Source: Alopecurus myosuroides (lineage: Eukaryota; Streptophyta; Magnoliopsida; Poales; Poaceae). From it: a stretch of 64,000 nt of DNA. The notes under the pieces were generated by a model, which saw only the letters and a program-made list of their open reading frames with translations, ran no database searches and had not been told where the DNA came from. Below, piece by piece: positions 1 through 11,941 of this stretch. The DNA lies in assembly GCA_028641055.1 (NCBI GenBank), contig JAPCYS010002662.1, forward strand, positions 62,001 to 126,000. Direction: 5' to 3'. Positions within the stretch are counted from its first letter, which is position 1. Every line of letters begins with the position of its first letter. A program made the translations under genes and the position numbers.

Positions 1-2883
1 TGCTTGTCTGCCAGGAACAATGCCATGGAAGCGTATGTTACTGTAATTGAGCTGGGACTCGGAAATCTTCAGATGCTTCAGTGTATCCAGGTACATTATG
101 TTAATCCTGGATCCTCCATCCATCAGCACTCTTCTTAGCCTAGTGTTCTGGACAATAGGGCTTACGACAAGAGCTTGTGTGACGGGTTCAGGTATATTCC
201 CGGGATGATCGGACTGATCCCAGGTAATTGGTGTGTTGGAGTACTTCAAGAATTTCGGGGTTGCCGGAACAACCGCGTTTATTTCTCGAAGTGTTCTTTT
301 GGCCACCTTTGCTGACGGAGTTACTAGGAATGTTAGCATTGCTTCTCCATCAACTCTCGGAAATTTGGGTTCGCCCTTTCGCTGTTGTTCCTGGATTTTT
401 TCATCAGTGTCCGATTCACTGTCTTCTTTGTCAGCTTCTGGCTTTTGTTTGGCGGGTTTCCTTTTGGAACCCTTCCCCTTATTTCCGGATCCTGCACTGC
501 CTTTCATGTGCTTATTCAGCCGGCATTGCGCGTTTGTATGGGTGGGTTTCCCAAATTGTGAATGGTGGACACAGGGTTCCGACTTAATCCTCTCCCACTC
601 CTCTGGAGTGTAGTTGATTGGATCTGGACTGCGTCCTTTCCACTTATTCCCTTTTTCATTTCCAAAGGCTATGTTGACCTCTTTAGGTTTTGTCGTTGTT
701 TCTGGAGTTCCTTTTTTTGTCAGAACGAGGGGTTTTCTTGGCAAGTATCAGTGATTCAATATTGCCTCCTCTTGCTCTGATGTCGTCTTCGGCTGCAGCA
801 TGTTCGTTGGCGGTTGTAAGCATAGATCCGAGATCTTTGTGCTGTTTGGAACCAACCATGAACGGTACGAGTCCGGGTTTTAGGCCGTTGACGAAAGCAT
901 GCATTGCTTGTACGTCAGTTACTCCAGAGCAACTATTCTTCATTGCCGTCCATCTGGAGATGAAATCCACGTATGGTTCATCCTCAAATTGGGTGCAACG
1001 GTTCAGCTGGTTGATGCTATTCGGGCGTTTGTACGTTCCCCGGAAATGCTGAGTAAATACTCTAGCCATATCATCCCAGCTGTCGACAGTTCTTGATGGT
1101 AATCCATTGATCCAATCTCTGGCTCCGTCCAGTAACATTAGGGGAAGAAACTTGACAGCTTCCAGGTCTGTCCCATTGTTGATCTGAACGGCTGTATAGT
1201 AGTCTGAGAGCCAGGTGTCCGGGGTTGTGCTGACGGTGTATTTCTGGTACGTTGGACCGACCTTGGCAAAGCCAGAATGCAGGGTTATCCTTCGGATCCT
1301 GTCAGTGAAACACTTAGGACCAAAGTATAGATCATCCTTTTCCGCTCTATCAATGTGTGCGGAATATCTTCCGGCTGAATGGACATAAGGGGATCTACTC
1401 CTTTCTTTTCCATTGTTGTGCGGACGCGCTTTTCCGGGGTTGTTTCAATCTCTTCTGTGATCACGCCCTTTTGGATTAGGCGGAGTCCTGCTCCTGTACC
1501 TTTCTTTATCCTTAGGAGGTCTCCGGGATCTCTCACGTCTGTGAGGTATATCGTATCTTCCAGCTTTCTCAGCTGGGTTTCTCGGAGGTGGCATTGTTTT
1601 GCCGTCATTCCGGTATTTTTCTTCCCGATCGTGGGGTTTGAGTCCACCTTTCGGGGGATGGGATCCGGTTCGGGACGCTTCATCCCTATTGTCGGGGTTT
1701 TTCTTGTCTTTTCTCGGATCCTCCTTTTTATCCTTTGAATTGTCTGAATCTCCAGGTTCCTCTGGTCCAGGTGCTCCAGCGGCGCAAGTAGCTGTTTTGC
1801 ATAGGGCGGAGTTATCATGCAGCCTTCCTAATCGCTCTTGACCCCGATGTTGTTGTTGCAATGCTTTTCCTAGGAAAGCATACACCCCTTGAAGTTTTTC
1901 ACCATTGGAGTACATGTCATTGTTCAGGATGGCGAACGCTGCTTCCGCGTTTTCTGCTGCGGTTTTGTATATTGGTTCGCCTCTGGCATCTTTGCCGTTT
2001 ACCTGCTTTTGCCAAGATGGGTTGTGAAACCTTTCCTTTGGCGGCAGTACTTCCGGTCTTACGATTCCGGGTAACCTTGTAGGTTTAATGCCAGATCTAT
2101 TCTTTCTCTCGTACTCCTCGATTTCTTCCTTCATGAGCTTAATATCATCCTGGGTTTTTTGGAGGTGTTCACGAGTTCTGAGTAGATGTTGATGTTGCCG
2201 TTGGAAAGCTCGTCTCCTGGCTTCCAGCATCTCAGGGGTTCGTTTAATCCCACTGGCGTTTGCAACAGCTGCTGTTCTTCCTGTTCCGTCATTGGCGGAG
2301 CAAGGATTTCTTTGATTTTCTTCTCCGCAGGCTTTGTTCCGCTAGCATCTCCTACTTCCAGATTTTCATCAGCTAGATCAGCTGATTTTTTCTTCCGGAT
2401 TTTGTATTGGAGTTTCTTAGCGGCACGGTGTTTTTTCTTGGAAGCGGGAGGCTTTTTGACAGGCTCATCTTCTGTCAATTCCTTTACATTAGGAAATATC
2501 GGAGAAGTTTCTCCGTCTTCTCTCTCTTCCTCTGACGGAGGAGTTTTAGGGCTTTCCTGGCTGCCGGCGTCCGTGGTATCAGCCGGTTTCGCCATTAGTA
2601 CTTCATGGAATCCCTCTTGAAAAGATTTAACTTTCCTTTCGAAGGCGTCCACGTCTTCGTCTTCGGAATCAAAATCATCTGATCCGGTTTCTGATTCTAA
2701 TCTCGCCTCAATGGCGGCTAGTACAGAGTCAGCTTTCGAGTTCATCGTCATGTTGACAGATGTCGGATCTTCCGCCTGTATGACGGGTGTCGGATCTTCC
2801 GTCTCTGTGACGGGTGTGTTTTTGTCTGCCTCTTGCACGGGATTTCCGTCAGCCGTGTTTTCGGCGACTTCGGATTGCACCAT
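1..2883 (-). pseudogene. gag-protease polyprotein pseudogene (gypsy type)
   Basis: The start codon at 2883 opens an acidic, Ser/Glu-rich N-terminus. The frame moves by one near 2265 into a Lys/Arg/Glu-rich, partly coiled-coil segment. A TGA stop interrupts at 1447-1445. The same frame then continues through a retrotransposon gag (capsid) core with DGARDWINGLP at about 1130-1095. A further one-base shift lies in a seven-A run (718-712 on the minus strand). After it come a CCHC-like knuckle (Cys/His at about 570-525) and an aspartic protease segment with the active-site motif DGGS at 120-109. Gag packages the RNA and the protease matures the polyprotein in related active elements; this copy cannot make either intact. 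The homopolymer shift is a +1 change and fits mutation better than programmed frameshifting. Confidence 0.85.
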
Positions 2884-3203
2884 GCCGATAAAGTGTGTAT
2901 CACTTTTTTATCGGCGATCTGAGCAGAATCCGGTATCATAGTCATCTTCGACTGGGTATAGGGCGGGTGGGAAATATTTGCTTCCACCGCAAAACCCCAT
3001 TGCTTCTGCAGTTAGTCCGATAAAGATGTTAGCAGATCCGATCGGTAACACGCAGGCACTTACCAGGTGGTTTTGCGCCGGTATGTAGGATCCGTTGTCG
3101 AGGAAGCGTCCGACGTCGTCGTCGAACTTCAGGCTTCCGACAGTGATTGATCTTCCGATTCCGCCTAGTATCCCAGATCAGAACTTCACGCCTGACGTCG
3201 TTT

Positions 3204-3222
3204 GCCCCACGGTGGGCGCCAA
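3204..3222 (-). other. Primer binding site
   Basis: On the minus strand, TTGGCGCCCACCGTGGGGC begins one base after the LTR end. This is the usual PBS form in grass Ty3/gypsy elements and fixes the element's orientation. Confidence 0.8.
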
Positions 3223-3223
3223 C

Positions 3224-3784
3224 TGTCGAGACATCGTAGTAGTTTTCATAGACGGGGGTGCCATGAGACTACGGTAGAGACGTGGGGTAACGGGATCGCG
3301 TGGTGAACAGTGAACACAGGATTTACCCAGGTTCGGTACGTCGCGACAGTACGACGTGCCTAATCCTGCACTTCTCACTAATCAGGACTAAAGCCTGGAT
3401 ATAGAATTACAATGTGAGGTTTGGATCTAACTATTCGCAGGGGATCAACTTCCCGGCGAGTTAGCCTATGGTTTCTTCTCTGTTATCCGTTATCAAACTT
3501 ATCTCCCGTCCGGCTTTATATAATAGCCGGATTAGGGCTTACAGAATAGGAAACCTAGAAGACTACGGTAACTATAACTTGGAAAGTAAGGAATCCGTCT
3601 TCTCCTCCAAGCCAGATCACGTGGGCCGTGATCCGGGTCCTTCTAGAATCCGGCTTCTGTGCGTCGGGTTACTGGGCCGCCCAATGGACCACAGCCCACT
3701 ACCGCTTGGGCCACCCTGGTAATCCGGCACTCTGACTACCATCTGATATACCCCTATTTGGTATATATCCGACATATGATTACA
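3224..3784 (-). repeat. LTR (5' LTR of the minus-strand gypsy element)
   Basis: Bounded by TG...CA on the minus strand (begins TGTAATC, ends GTCTCGACA) and directly followed by the primer site. Length 561 bp. It contains a TATA-like box in the right orientation. The partner LTR is outside the window, so the target duplication and age cannot be read. Confidence 0.8.
3514..3522 (-). promoter_or_regulatory. TATA-like box of the LTR promoter
   Basis: TATATAAAG on the minus strand, inside a near-palindromic CCGGCT...AGCCGG context. It lies about 290 bp before the LTR end, where an LTR promoter would be expected. Confidence 0.5.
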
Positions 3785-4192
3785 GTAAGTGCACGCTGAT
3801 TCGATGCTCATTGGAAGAAACACACACATCATGGTGAAAAGAACACATATCCTAACTCCCAAGTATTGCTACGGAGTGACACCAAGGCTAACTGGACTCG
3901 CTGAATCCATGAAACATCCACACACATGGGTGTTCTCGCTGCCAAACACAATTTACCTAACTCCCAAGTATTTCTAAGGAATGACACTAAAGGCTACTTA
4001 GGCTTGATGAATCCCTCAAACGCCAACACAAACAGTTATGCTTGGCGCCGAATACAAGAAACCTAAACACCTAGAGATCATCTCCCAAATGACAAAACTG
4101 AAAGACGCAAAGCAACTAATTAAGGACACGCGAATACAACAGCTCATCCAAAAGAGTGTTGAAAAGTTTCAAGGTTCTTTATCTACAATCCA
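3785..4192. other. Intergenic spacer with a 105-bp tandem pair
   Basis: No gene is visible. Two diverged copies of a roughly 105-bp unit start at 3851 and 3956 (both begin CCTAACTCCCAAGTATT). This may be 3' flank of the adjacent minus-strand F-box pseudogene. Confidence 0.5.
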
Positions 4193-5545
4193 TCAGTGTG
4201 CACACTTCGGCACGGTTGGGAGTATGAGAGCCATTAGGGAGTAGAGTCCTAACCTGGTCTGGAGGGCATGGCTGCAGCAGACATTGACGAAGCCTCCCTC
4301 CACGATGGCAGCACTGGACCCTTTACCGAAGGGCGGTTGCGGCTGCTCTATTGCTTTCTCGCTCTCTCCCCCCTCCTCACCAGGGCCCGACGAAGGCGGA
4401 TCCTGGTGCTCGGCTTGGGGCACAGGAGTGTAGAAGCTGACAACTGGAACCAAATTACCGAAGCCATGCCTATCGCACACCTTCCCGGCCTTCTCCGATT
4501 GGAGCTCGATTGTGAAGATGCCACCAACCATGCTAAGGAAAATGGTATTTGTTCCCTCAGCAAATCCCACCACTTCCACGCTGCTATCTGCATCCGGAAG
4601 AGCACCAATTGGGAGCAAATTGACCAGGCTGATGACCCGGCTCAGCACCCAGTGTGCATCAGTGCCGTCACTAGCCTCCTTTGTCCACAGTTTGAGATTT
4701 GCATTCGAGTACTCAGCAACTCCCAGACCACCGTCCTCCGTCAGCATGATGTTAAATCTCCCTGCGGAGCCTGGCATGATGCCTGGTGGGTGGAACAGGG
4801 TCATGCTGTGGCTTGCCAAGTCATACTGAAGAATCAACTCTTCTGTGTGCATGAAGTAGAGCAGAGACCTCCCAACAAGCACGCAGTAATGATATGTAAA
4901 TTTCGTGGACAACTCGCTCTGGGACGTCGTTAGTGAAGACGAAGACCCTCGTGGTAGCAGCGGTGGTCGCACCCATCCGCTGCACAGAACACGGCCGCGC
5001 CCGGGTACAAGTCCTCCACCCTCCCAAGCAAGGTGCTCCTGAACTTCCTGATGGCCTCAAACAGCGAGGGCACAGGTACGCGCCGCTGGGCGCCCGTGAT
5101 TGGCTCCCACACGAGGAGCTCCTGGGCGCCCTAGTCATGGGGGTGGGAGAGAAAGAGGGCGCGGCCGTGTCGGTAGTCCAGGGCCCGCCATGAGTGCCAG
5201 TCTGGGGCGACGAGGGAGAAGGACGATGTCGTTTTGGGGATGAAGTTCGAGATGCCCTCTTCATTCCATTCGTGGAGGAAGCCGAGCACTGGGGGCGTCC
5301 GGTGGAACTCGTGGAGGCGGCGGTGGAAGGCGGGACTGGAGATGGTGCGGCCCCAGGCCTTGCTGATGAGGGACGCGAGTAGGAGCCACGCTGGCTCGTC
5401 GGGAGGGAGCCGGAGGAGGATCTCTTCTACGAGCTCGTCCCGGAGCACCGACGGTGAAGCGCGGCGGGGCGGCGGCGCACTGCCATGGTGCTCGCTGGGT
5501 GTGGGAGTGTGGGTGCGGGTGGGGGAATGGTTGGGCTCAACCATC
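4193..5545 (-). pseudogene. F-box protein pseudogene (grass F-box/associated-domain type)
   Basis: Reading starts at the Met at 5544. An F-box occupies about residues 34-76 (core LRDELVEEILLRLPPDEPAW). It is followed by the linker and beta-rich associated region of grass F-box proteins (GFLHEWNEEGISNFIP, then DWHSWRALDYRHGRALF). F-box proteins are substrate receptors of SCF ubiquitin ligases. An in-frame TAG at 5133-5131 breaks the protein and the same frame resumes at once. Near 4975-4930 two further frame changes are needed to reach the C-terminal part (4972-4193). That part keeps recognisable motifs such as LLYFMHTEELILQYDL but appears to lack a short stretch at the junction. The stop and frame breaks argue for a pseudogene. 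No intron is needed to explain it. Sequencing error cannot be excluded for single breaks but is unlikely for all three. Confidence 0.8.
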
Positions 5546-5582
5546 TGCAGCCTGCGGGTGGGTTTGAGTCGGACCGCAATAC

Positions 5583-7776
5583 TATGCCTTTTTTTTTGCA
5601 AAGTACTCCTACAATGCTATGCCATTGTCCACTTTCTTTTGGCCATCACGGTCCACCACATACAACACAATACATCAGAGCATAACGTTTACAACTTGCC
5701 AACATGAGCACAGCCACCAACAAAATCAGAGCTACAAAACAGAAGAGCCTGTCCTAAGCTGAGTAAGATCGCCGCGTCTCAACAGACGCCAGTCATCTAC
5801 GAAGACCAATAGCTTCACCTAAACTTCCTTTGTCTACGCACCATCTACCCTTTGATGCATGAGGGGTGGCAAGTAGATGGTGGGATTTGGTTGTTTCCGG
5901 GCAAGGTGACGTCTTCGTGTCAACGGAGACATCGTCCATAGCGCCTCTGAACATCAGCCTTGGATGATGACGAGAGCGACGACGTTGATGACGCCGCCAT
6001 CGCGCCGATCCAACAGAATCTAGTCTTTCACCCAGAGACATCCACCAAACCGAGAGAGGAGGGAAATGTCGGCACAACTCGGCGACGCCTCCAAGGAGGG
6101 GAATGACGCCCACGGGCGCCATCGTCGTCGGCACCGGCCGAAGACGGGCAGGACTTTTGTTCGTATTGCATTGTCGTCTACCTCCCACCCTACTTGATGG
6201 ATTGGAATATGGGTCCTTGTTTTTCGCACCGCCGCCACTGCAGCCCCTCACCATTGTAGCCAAATCTCGTGGTCCAACCCCACCAACCAGTGTCCTCCTC
6301 CTACTGGGCGCCAGACACCCACACGCGGGCGGCCAAGCCGTCCGCGGCGCACCAAGCACACTCCCGGGACCACCCAAACTCACCAACCCCGCTGGTCACC
6401 GAGAATCCGGATGCATCTGGCGATGAGAACACGCACACATCCGCTCCGGACAAAGGTGACAAGGCGTCAGCTTTCCAGCGAGAGGCCAGCTGCAGCTCCA
6501 AGGCGCAGCGCGAGCCCCACCGTACCCTCACCACCGAGACCTCTGGCCGTCGTCGCCGCAGCCAAGGGACGACACACACGCAAGTCTAGGGAGAGGCTGG
6601 CTGCCGCTGCTCAGGGCTTAGCGCGAGCACCTCCATGGCCTCACTGTCGCCACCGCCGAGGCACATTGCAAGCGCGAGACGAGGCGAGGAGCCGGCTGTG
6701 ACCGCTAAGGGCGCAGCACAGGCCCAGCCGTGGTCTCACCGCTATGGCTACCAGGTACCATTGTGATCGAGGACGAGGGAGTTGGTAGGGGAGGAGGAGG
6801 TTGCTCAGGACACCCAACGCCGACATCATCCCCATGCAGCTTGTACACGGCAGAAGGCATCGCATGGCAGGTGCTGCCGCACCTGGCCTGCAGGGCTCGG
6901 GCGCCCCTTCCGTGCTGCACCAGGGAAGAGCAGCTTCCCGGTCGCATGAGTCGGCCTGGTCCGGTCGCGCCAACATCAGAGGCACATCCAGGAGCCAGGC
7001 GGCCTAGATCCCACCTAGATCGGGCCCGGACCAGGCCAGCACATCGCCTCCGTCGAGCCGTACCTGGAGGGAGCCGCAGAACCGCAGTCGATGTCGCCGC
7101 AAACCTCTGTCTTCTCCAGTCGACCCGGTCTTCAGCCGTCTCCAACCGCTGCCGCAAGGACGAGAATCCATCGCTCCTCCGAAGTCAGACGAGTCGAAAT
7201 GCCTCGCCGCCGCCTTCCTCAAAGGCTGCCAGCTTTCCTGCCGGCCAACTCCAGCGACGGCGAGGGGGAGGAGGGAGGGGGAGGGAGGGCTAGCGAGCTA
7301 GGGTTAGGATCGCCGCCCGTGACACCCCAGCAAGAGCGACGCGGGGGCATGTGCGGGGCTATCCGCTCGATGCCCCTGTTGAAGTATTTTGAATCCTTTG
7401 ATGTAATCACTTCACTGTCCTAGACAAAAAAAAGTGTTAAAAACCTATTTTAGAGCACCGGGTTATTTTAGAGCACCGATGTAATCACCAAGTAATTACA
7501 TCAAGTCCGCGTATCAAAATAATGTCAAGAAAACTCTAGACATCGAAGAGAAAGGAAATAAAATAAAAATTAATGACCCAACCTTAATGATCAATACTCG
7601 CAGCTACCAAATCCGAACCACCGATGAAACACTCATGACAACATAAGAGATTATCCAAAAGCGACACCTCCAACGCCTCCAAAAGAGTAACACTACACCG
7701 GCATCATCGTTGCCAAGTCAAAGATTACATGTTTTCACCCAGGGGAAATCCGAACTGTAGATAATTTATTTAGGAA
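5583..7776 (-). other. Unassigned GC-rich repeat-like sequence with a poly(A)-like end
   Basis: No intact gene is seen; ORFs on both strands are typical chance ORFs of GC-rich DNA. Read on the minus strand, the block goes from AT-rich sequence (7776-7440) through GC-rich leader-like sequence to an A9 run at about 5600-5592. That ending resembles a LINE or retroposon 3' end. CACTA-1 inserted at 7776/7777, and the sequence after 53206 probably belongs to the same unit. No reverse transcriptase was found, so the class is unknown. Confidence 0.35.
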
Positions 7777-7990
7777 CACTAGTGGAGACTGGGCCTATTG
7801 TCCCGGCCCGTGGGGGGCTTTAGTCCAGGTTATCCAACCAATACATGCCAAGTAGGAATAAAGGACCAACCTTTAGTCCGGGCTGGGACCATCCGGGACC
7901 AATGGCCCTCCACGTGGTCTCGGCGGAGCGCGCTGGGGGAAACCCCTTTGGTCCCGGTTCGTATAACGGGCCGCGACTAATGATTCTTTG
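7777..7990. repeat. CACTA-1 left terminal repeat and subterminal motif array
   Basis: Terminal CACTAGTGGAGAC is followed by repeated GTCCCGG-type motifs in both orientations (around 7800, 7823, 7874, 7890, 7950). In CACTA elements such arrays are the binding sites of the element-encoded TNPA-like protein (known for En/Spm; inferred here). Confidence 0.75.
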
Positions 7991-8197
7991 CCATGGAAGA
8001 AATTTGGACACTTTCTGTGCCGCATCAGAGAATTCATTTTGTTTTCTTTTATTTATTTCTTTCTTCATTTCAAAATAGTTTTTGTATATTTTGACGCTAC
8101 TATATATATACCATACACATTCGTGAGTATATAAGATAACTTGTCTTACGATGGAGCATACAAATATATACAGTTTTGATAGTTACATAGAGATCAC

Positions 8198-9757
8198 ATA
8201 TGGATGACGTTGGTAAACCTAAAGAGAAAGGTTGTGAAGAGTGTAGCGGCAAGTTTTCCCTCAGAAAAGAAACCATGGTTGAATCGACCAGTAGGAGGGC
8301 AAGGAATCTCTGATGGTTGATGCAGCTGAGGTGGCAGGGCGCACTACCGGTTTAGCAGAAACGTGGAACCTACACAACACAATCAAATCACTTTTCCCCA
8401 ACGAAGCAGCGAGGTTGTCAATCTCACCGGGTTTTGCTAAACACAAAGAGGTTAAACGTATGGTGTGGAAAACAGTAGGAAAATAGTAGGAACAATATGA
8501 AAGCGGTAGGTGTTTTATCAGTATGAGGAAAATGGACCGCGGTCCACAGTTCACTAGTGGTGTCTCTCCGTGAAAGATAAATAACATGTGTGGCCAACAA
8601 ATTACAGCTGGGCAATTGACAAAAATGAAGGCTGCACCATAGTGCTTATGCAATACATAGAGATTACTATGTGATTCATGCAGGCATTACAACAAAATAC
8701 ATAGACCGTCATCCAACTGCATCTATGACTAATAATCCACCCTCCGTCATTAAAACAAAATACACAAACGTTGGGTATTAAGTTGTAAGAAACAGAATAT
8801 TTCAGTAAGCAAAGTGTGTAATGTAAACAATAACATCATCCTTAGACAAAGCATTGTTGTTTTGTCCCTAATGGCAACAACACATCCTCCATCCGACACG
8901 TTTCTGTCACTCGAGCACAGATGCAAAGGAGTCATGAACCCACTATCGAGCATAAATACTCCCTCTTGGAGTTACTAGCATCTACTTGGCCAGAGCATCT
9001 ACTAATAATGGAGAGCATGCCAGATAAATAATATATGCATGAAGATAACATGATAGATTGTTAATCAGAAGACATAGCATTCAACATTCATCATATTCCA
9101 GCGAATTAAACACAACATGTAGCAGCTCACAAGATCTAAACATGAGGCAGAAAGTGGAGAAAACAACCATCTAGCTACTTCTATGGACCCGTAGTCCATG
9201 GATGAACTACTCACGCATCACTTCGAAGGAGGGCATGGTGGTGTAGACCCCTCCGGTGATGAATTTCCCTCCCGGTAGGGTGCCGGGGAGATCTCCAAAA
9301 CCCTCCCGATCTCGGGATGATGATGGCGGCGGCCTCGGGTGTTTTTCAAGGACGAAGTGGAATATATTTAGGGTTTACGCCTCGGGGGGATTAAATAGGC
9401 GAAAGGTCAAAGGCGGTGGAGGCCGGGGGACTCCACAACACCCCGCGCGGTCAGGGGGCGCGCCACCCTGTGGTGTGGGCCCCCGAGGCCCCCCTCTAGG
9501 TCTCCTCGGGACTCCGTGAAACCTTCAGGAATTCTAAGACTTCCGGGATTTGAATTTTCCAATTCCTAGAATATTTTCAAAACAACTTTTCTGAAGAAAA
9601 AAAACAGGACAAAACAGGGAACTCGCTTTGTGGCATCTTGTCAATAGGTTAGTCCGGAAAATCGATAAAAATGACATAAAGTGTATAGCAAACATGTGGG
9701 AAACAACATGAAAATAACATGGAACATCCAAAATTAAGGATACTTTATGACGTATCA
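8198..9757 (-). repeat. Solo LTR (gypsy), minus orientation
   Basis: On the minus strand it starts TGATACGTCATAAAG at 9757. It then follows the layout of the LTRs at 11942 and 26804: CTAACCTATTGACAAGATGCC, a GC-rich block near 9420-9500, then the GAGATTG-type 3' half. No internal region or partner LTR is adjacent, so it is a solo LTR from a related but diverged family. A possible TSD ATCAC lies at 8193-8197 and 9758-9762, but the element end next to the left copy lacks a clean TG/CA terminus, so the left edge is uncertain by some bases. Confidence 0.7.
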
Positions 9758-9779
9758 ATCACAATTACCGGGATTATAG

Positions 9780-11936
9780 CCCGTCTATTCTATTACATGG
9801 GGATCATCAGTAGGAGAGACTATTTACACTAAATAGTTCGGCGCCTTTTACCATATCTGTCATCATAAAACCCGCCAGCTCCTCTGCAGTTCTTATTAGA
9901 TATTGCTCCGGTAGGATCCTATCCCGCATGGCCTCCTATATTGAATTCTATATAAGAAAAGAAAATCAATATGAATATCAATCATGATAACAAAAAGTGA
10001 CGGTAATAAAATAAAGTTGTGAATGTATTTCTTAGGTCGACTCTTGAATCTTTCTGCTCAGAGGTAAATCTGTGAATGAACTTGCAAACATAGTATCCAA
10101 ATAGATGCGTCCCCGGTGGGTGCTGTGCGCACTTTACGAGAATATAATTCAATAAAAATAATAATCTAGCATCATAATTGTATTGAAAACTAGAAGTAAA
10201 GATATGTGCGGCCCTATCTCGTACTACTTACCGAGGCCCTCTTAAACGTCAGCTCCTCATGAGAGATACCCTTAGTCTCACTCCTGAAGCGCTTCTGAAC
10301 CCTTCCTGACAAGGAAAATGAATGAATGAGTTATTCATTACTTGATATCTCAGGAAATCATCGGAAGAGACCGTATACCGCGAAAGTGATTGAAATTACC
10401 TCTGGAGCATGTCCTGCATGCTGGGGAACTCTTCCATGTTTCTTGTTAATGGGTCAAAGACTTGAACTCTTCCCTTATCAATTTGAATGTCTAGCAGAAT
10501 CTAGTGGAAGTTGCACATGTTTATATATACGTCAGTAACTCATCAGTTACACTTAACATCAAGTGAGAAAAAGTTAATGGTCACAACAGAGTAAGACAAT
10601 CACCTGAAGTGGTAAGGAAGCAATATGTGCTCACATAAATTTTGCTCTGTTAGAAACCTTAGAATGTTTCCCACTGTCTCATAGGGATAGCTCGTTAGTG
10701 TATTTATATGTACTTTATTTGGGTCAATGAACCCAACATTATAGATCTTCCTACTTTTACAGACCAGGATCTTCATTCTGCATAATAGAGTACAAAAGGA
10801 TATAATGAGCATAACTATATGCAATGAACTGAACAAATGAAATAACTATACAACTTATATGTACATAGTGAATTCAACAACTTACATACAATAGCAACTC
10901 ATGAGAGATTTGTCGAGGGCTTCGAAATTGTTCATATGGAAGAGTTCTTCAAAATCGATATGGATCTCGTCGGGTCAGAAGTAGTACTCCCGTGGGACTT
11001 TATCCATGATCATTCTTCTGTTGGCTCTCAAGTACCATTCATGCAAATTACGCATATGTGTTGGCAGTTGTTGCAACTTCTCTTTGCTAACCAAAGGCTC
11101 CCCTGGGACATATGTAGGCTTAGGGGCTACATCAGCCTTAGGTAACTTGTCGTCTTGGGAACCTAGCAAGTCAGCAACACTGACACCCATATTGGCCGCC
11201 CACTTCGCAGCTTCTTCCATATTTATTGGCTGCCCTAGCAGCGGGGGAACATTTTCGGATAACACCTTAAGGGGTGGGATCGATTGTTTGGCCTGTTATC
11301 CGAGCTGGGGAACGTTTGATCTTTTCTCGCTTGCACTTTTACTTGATTTGCTCCCGCTTGCACTTCTATTTTGTTTGCTCTTCCTCACTTCCTTGCGAAG
11401 AGTGTGTAGATAGTCATCTGGCTTAAGGTGCAAGTCATATTGAGATTTTGTGTTCAGAAAACCAACTCCATAATTTTTCTGCTTCTCAGTGTATATCGGG
11501 CGGGGCTTGGGTTTCTTCTTTTGCAACTGTGCATATTTATGAGCCTTTGAGATCGCATCGTTTTGCTTGTCCAGTACGATCGTAAGGTCTGACGGGAACA
11601 TTCGGATAAAGTACCTTTGGGAGGGGCGACTGTTTTCGCTTGGGATCTGTCGGTTAGAACTCATCGACAAAGCGTTTTCAGCATGCTTCCACTTAGTTTG
11701 CTTAGTGGGCAGTGGCGGCAAAGATGGCCGACCCAAGTCTGGCGGTGGAGATCGAGATGGACTCGCGTTGTGGTGGGCGTAGTCATGGGGTGGGCTTCTT
11801 GGAGGTGATGGAGGTGTAGGTGACCTACGACGACTCAGAGGTGGTGTTGTCCTTGACGTCGAGCCTGAAAGCTTTATGTAGTTCTTATCCCCTAGAATGA
11901 TACCACCCAATGCTTCTTAGAGTGCCCTCTCATCTT
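9780..11936 (-). pseudogene. CACTA-1 ORF1, C-terminal segment (Ulp1-like protease region)
   Basis: This continues ORF1 across the gypsy insertion at 11942. The minus strand reads a Pro/Ser-rich linker (11830-11690), then a basic region (11500-11300). Next is LPTHMRNLHEWYLRANRRMI (about 11070-11010), a segment conserved in grass CACTA ORF1 proteins. The exon at 10786-10600 reads CKSRKIYNVGFIDPNKVHI and then the ILLPYHF segment, matching the start of the Ulp1/C48 cysteine-protease-like domain carried by many plant CACTA ORFs. Smaller pieces follow near 10500-9850, for example DIQIDKGRVQVFDPLTRN and EELAGFMMTDM, separated by putative introns. Ulp1 enzymes deconjugate SUMO; the role in the transposon is unproven. 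A stop (TAA) falls just after the insertion junction and others follow. The catalytic His/Asp/Cys set could not be confirmed. Confidence 0.72.
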
Positions 11937-11941
11937 CAGGT

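Larger units (their letters stand above)
1..3784 (-). mobile_element. Ty3/gypsy LTR retrotransposon, 5' part, cut by window edge
   Basis: Read on the minus strand, the order is LTR (3784 to 3224), primer binding site, gag, zinc knuckle, then protease running off the left edge; reverse transcriptase, integrase and the second LTR would lie outside the window. The gag-protease order and the GCGCCCACCG-type primer site are typical of grass Ty3/gypsy elements. The coding region is broken by two frameshifts and one stop, so this copy is not autonomous. The family was not identified. Confidence 0.88.

Noticed and set aside
4268..4933. 221-codon plus-strand ORF
   Set aside because: Antisense of the F-box pseudogene C-terminal half; no recognisable protein.
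5793..7423. Several overlapping 100-190 codon ORFs on both strands
   Set aside because: GC-rich composition gives open frames in all phases; no domain, no consistent frame.
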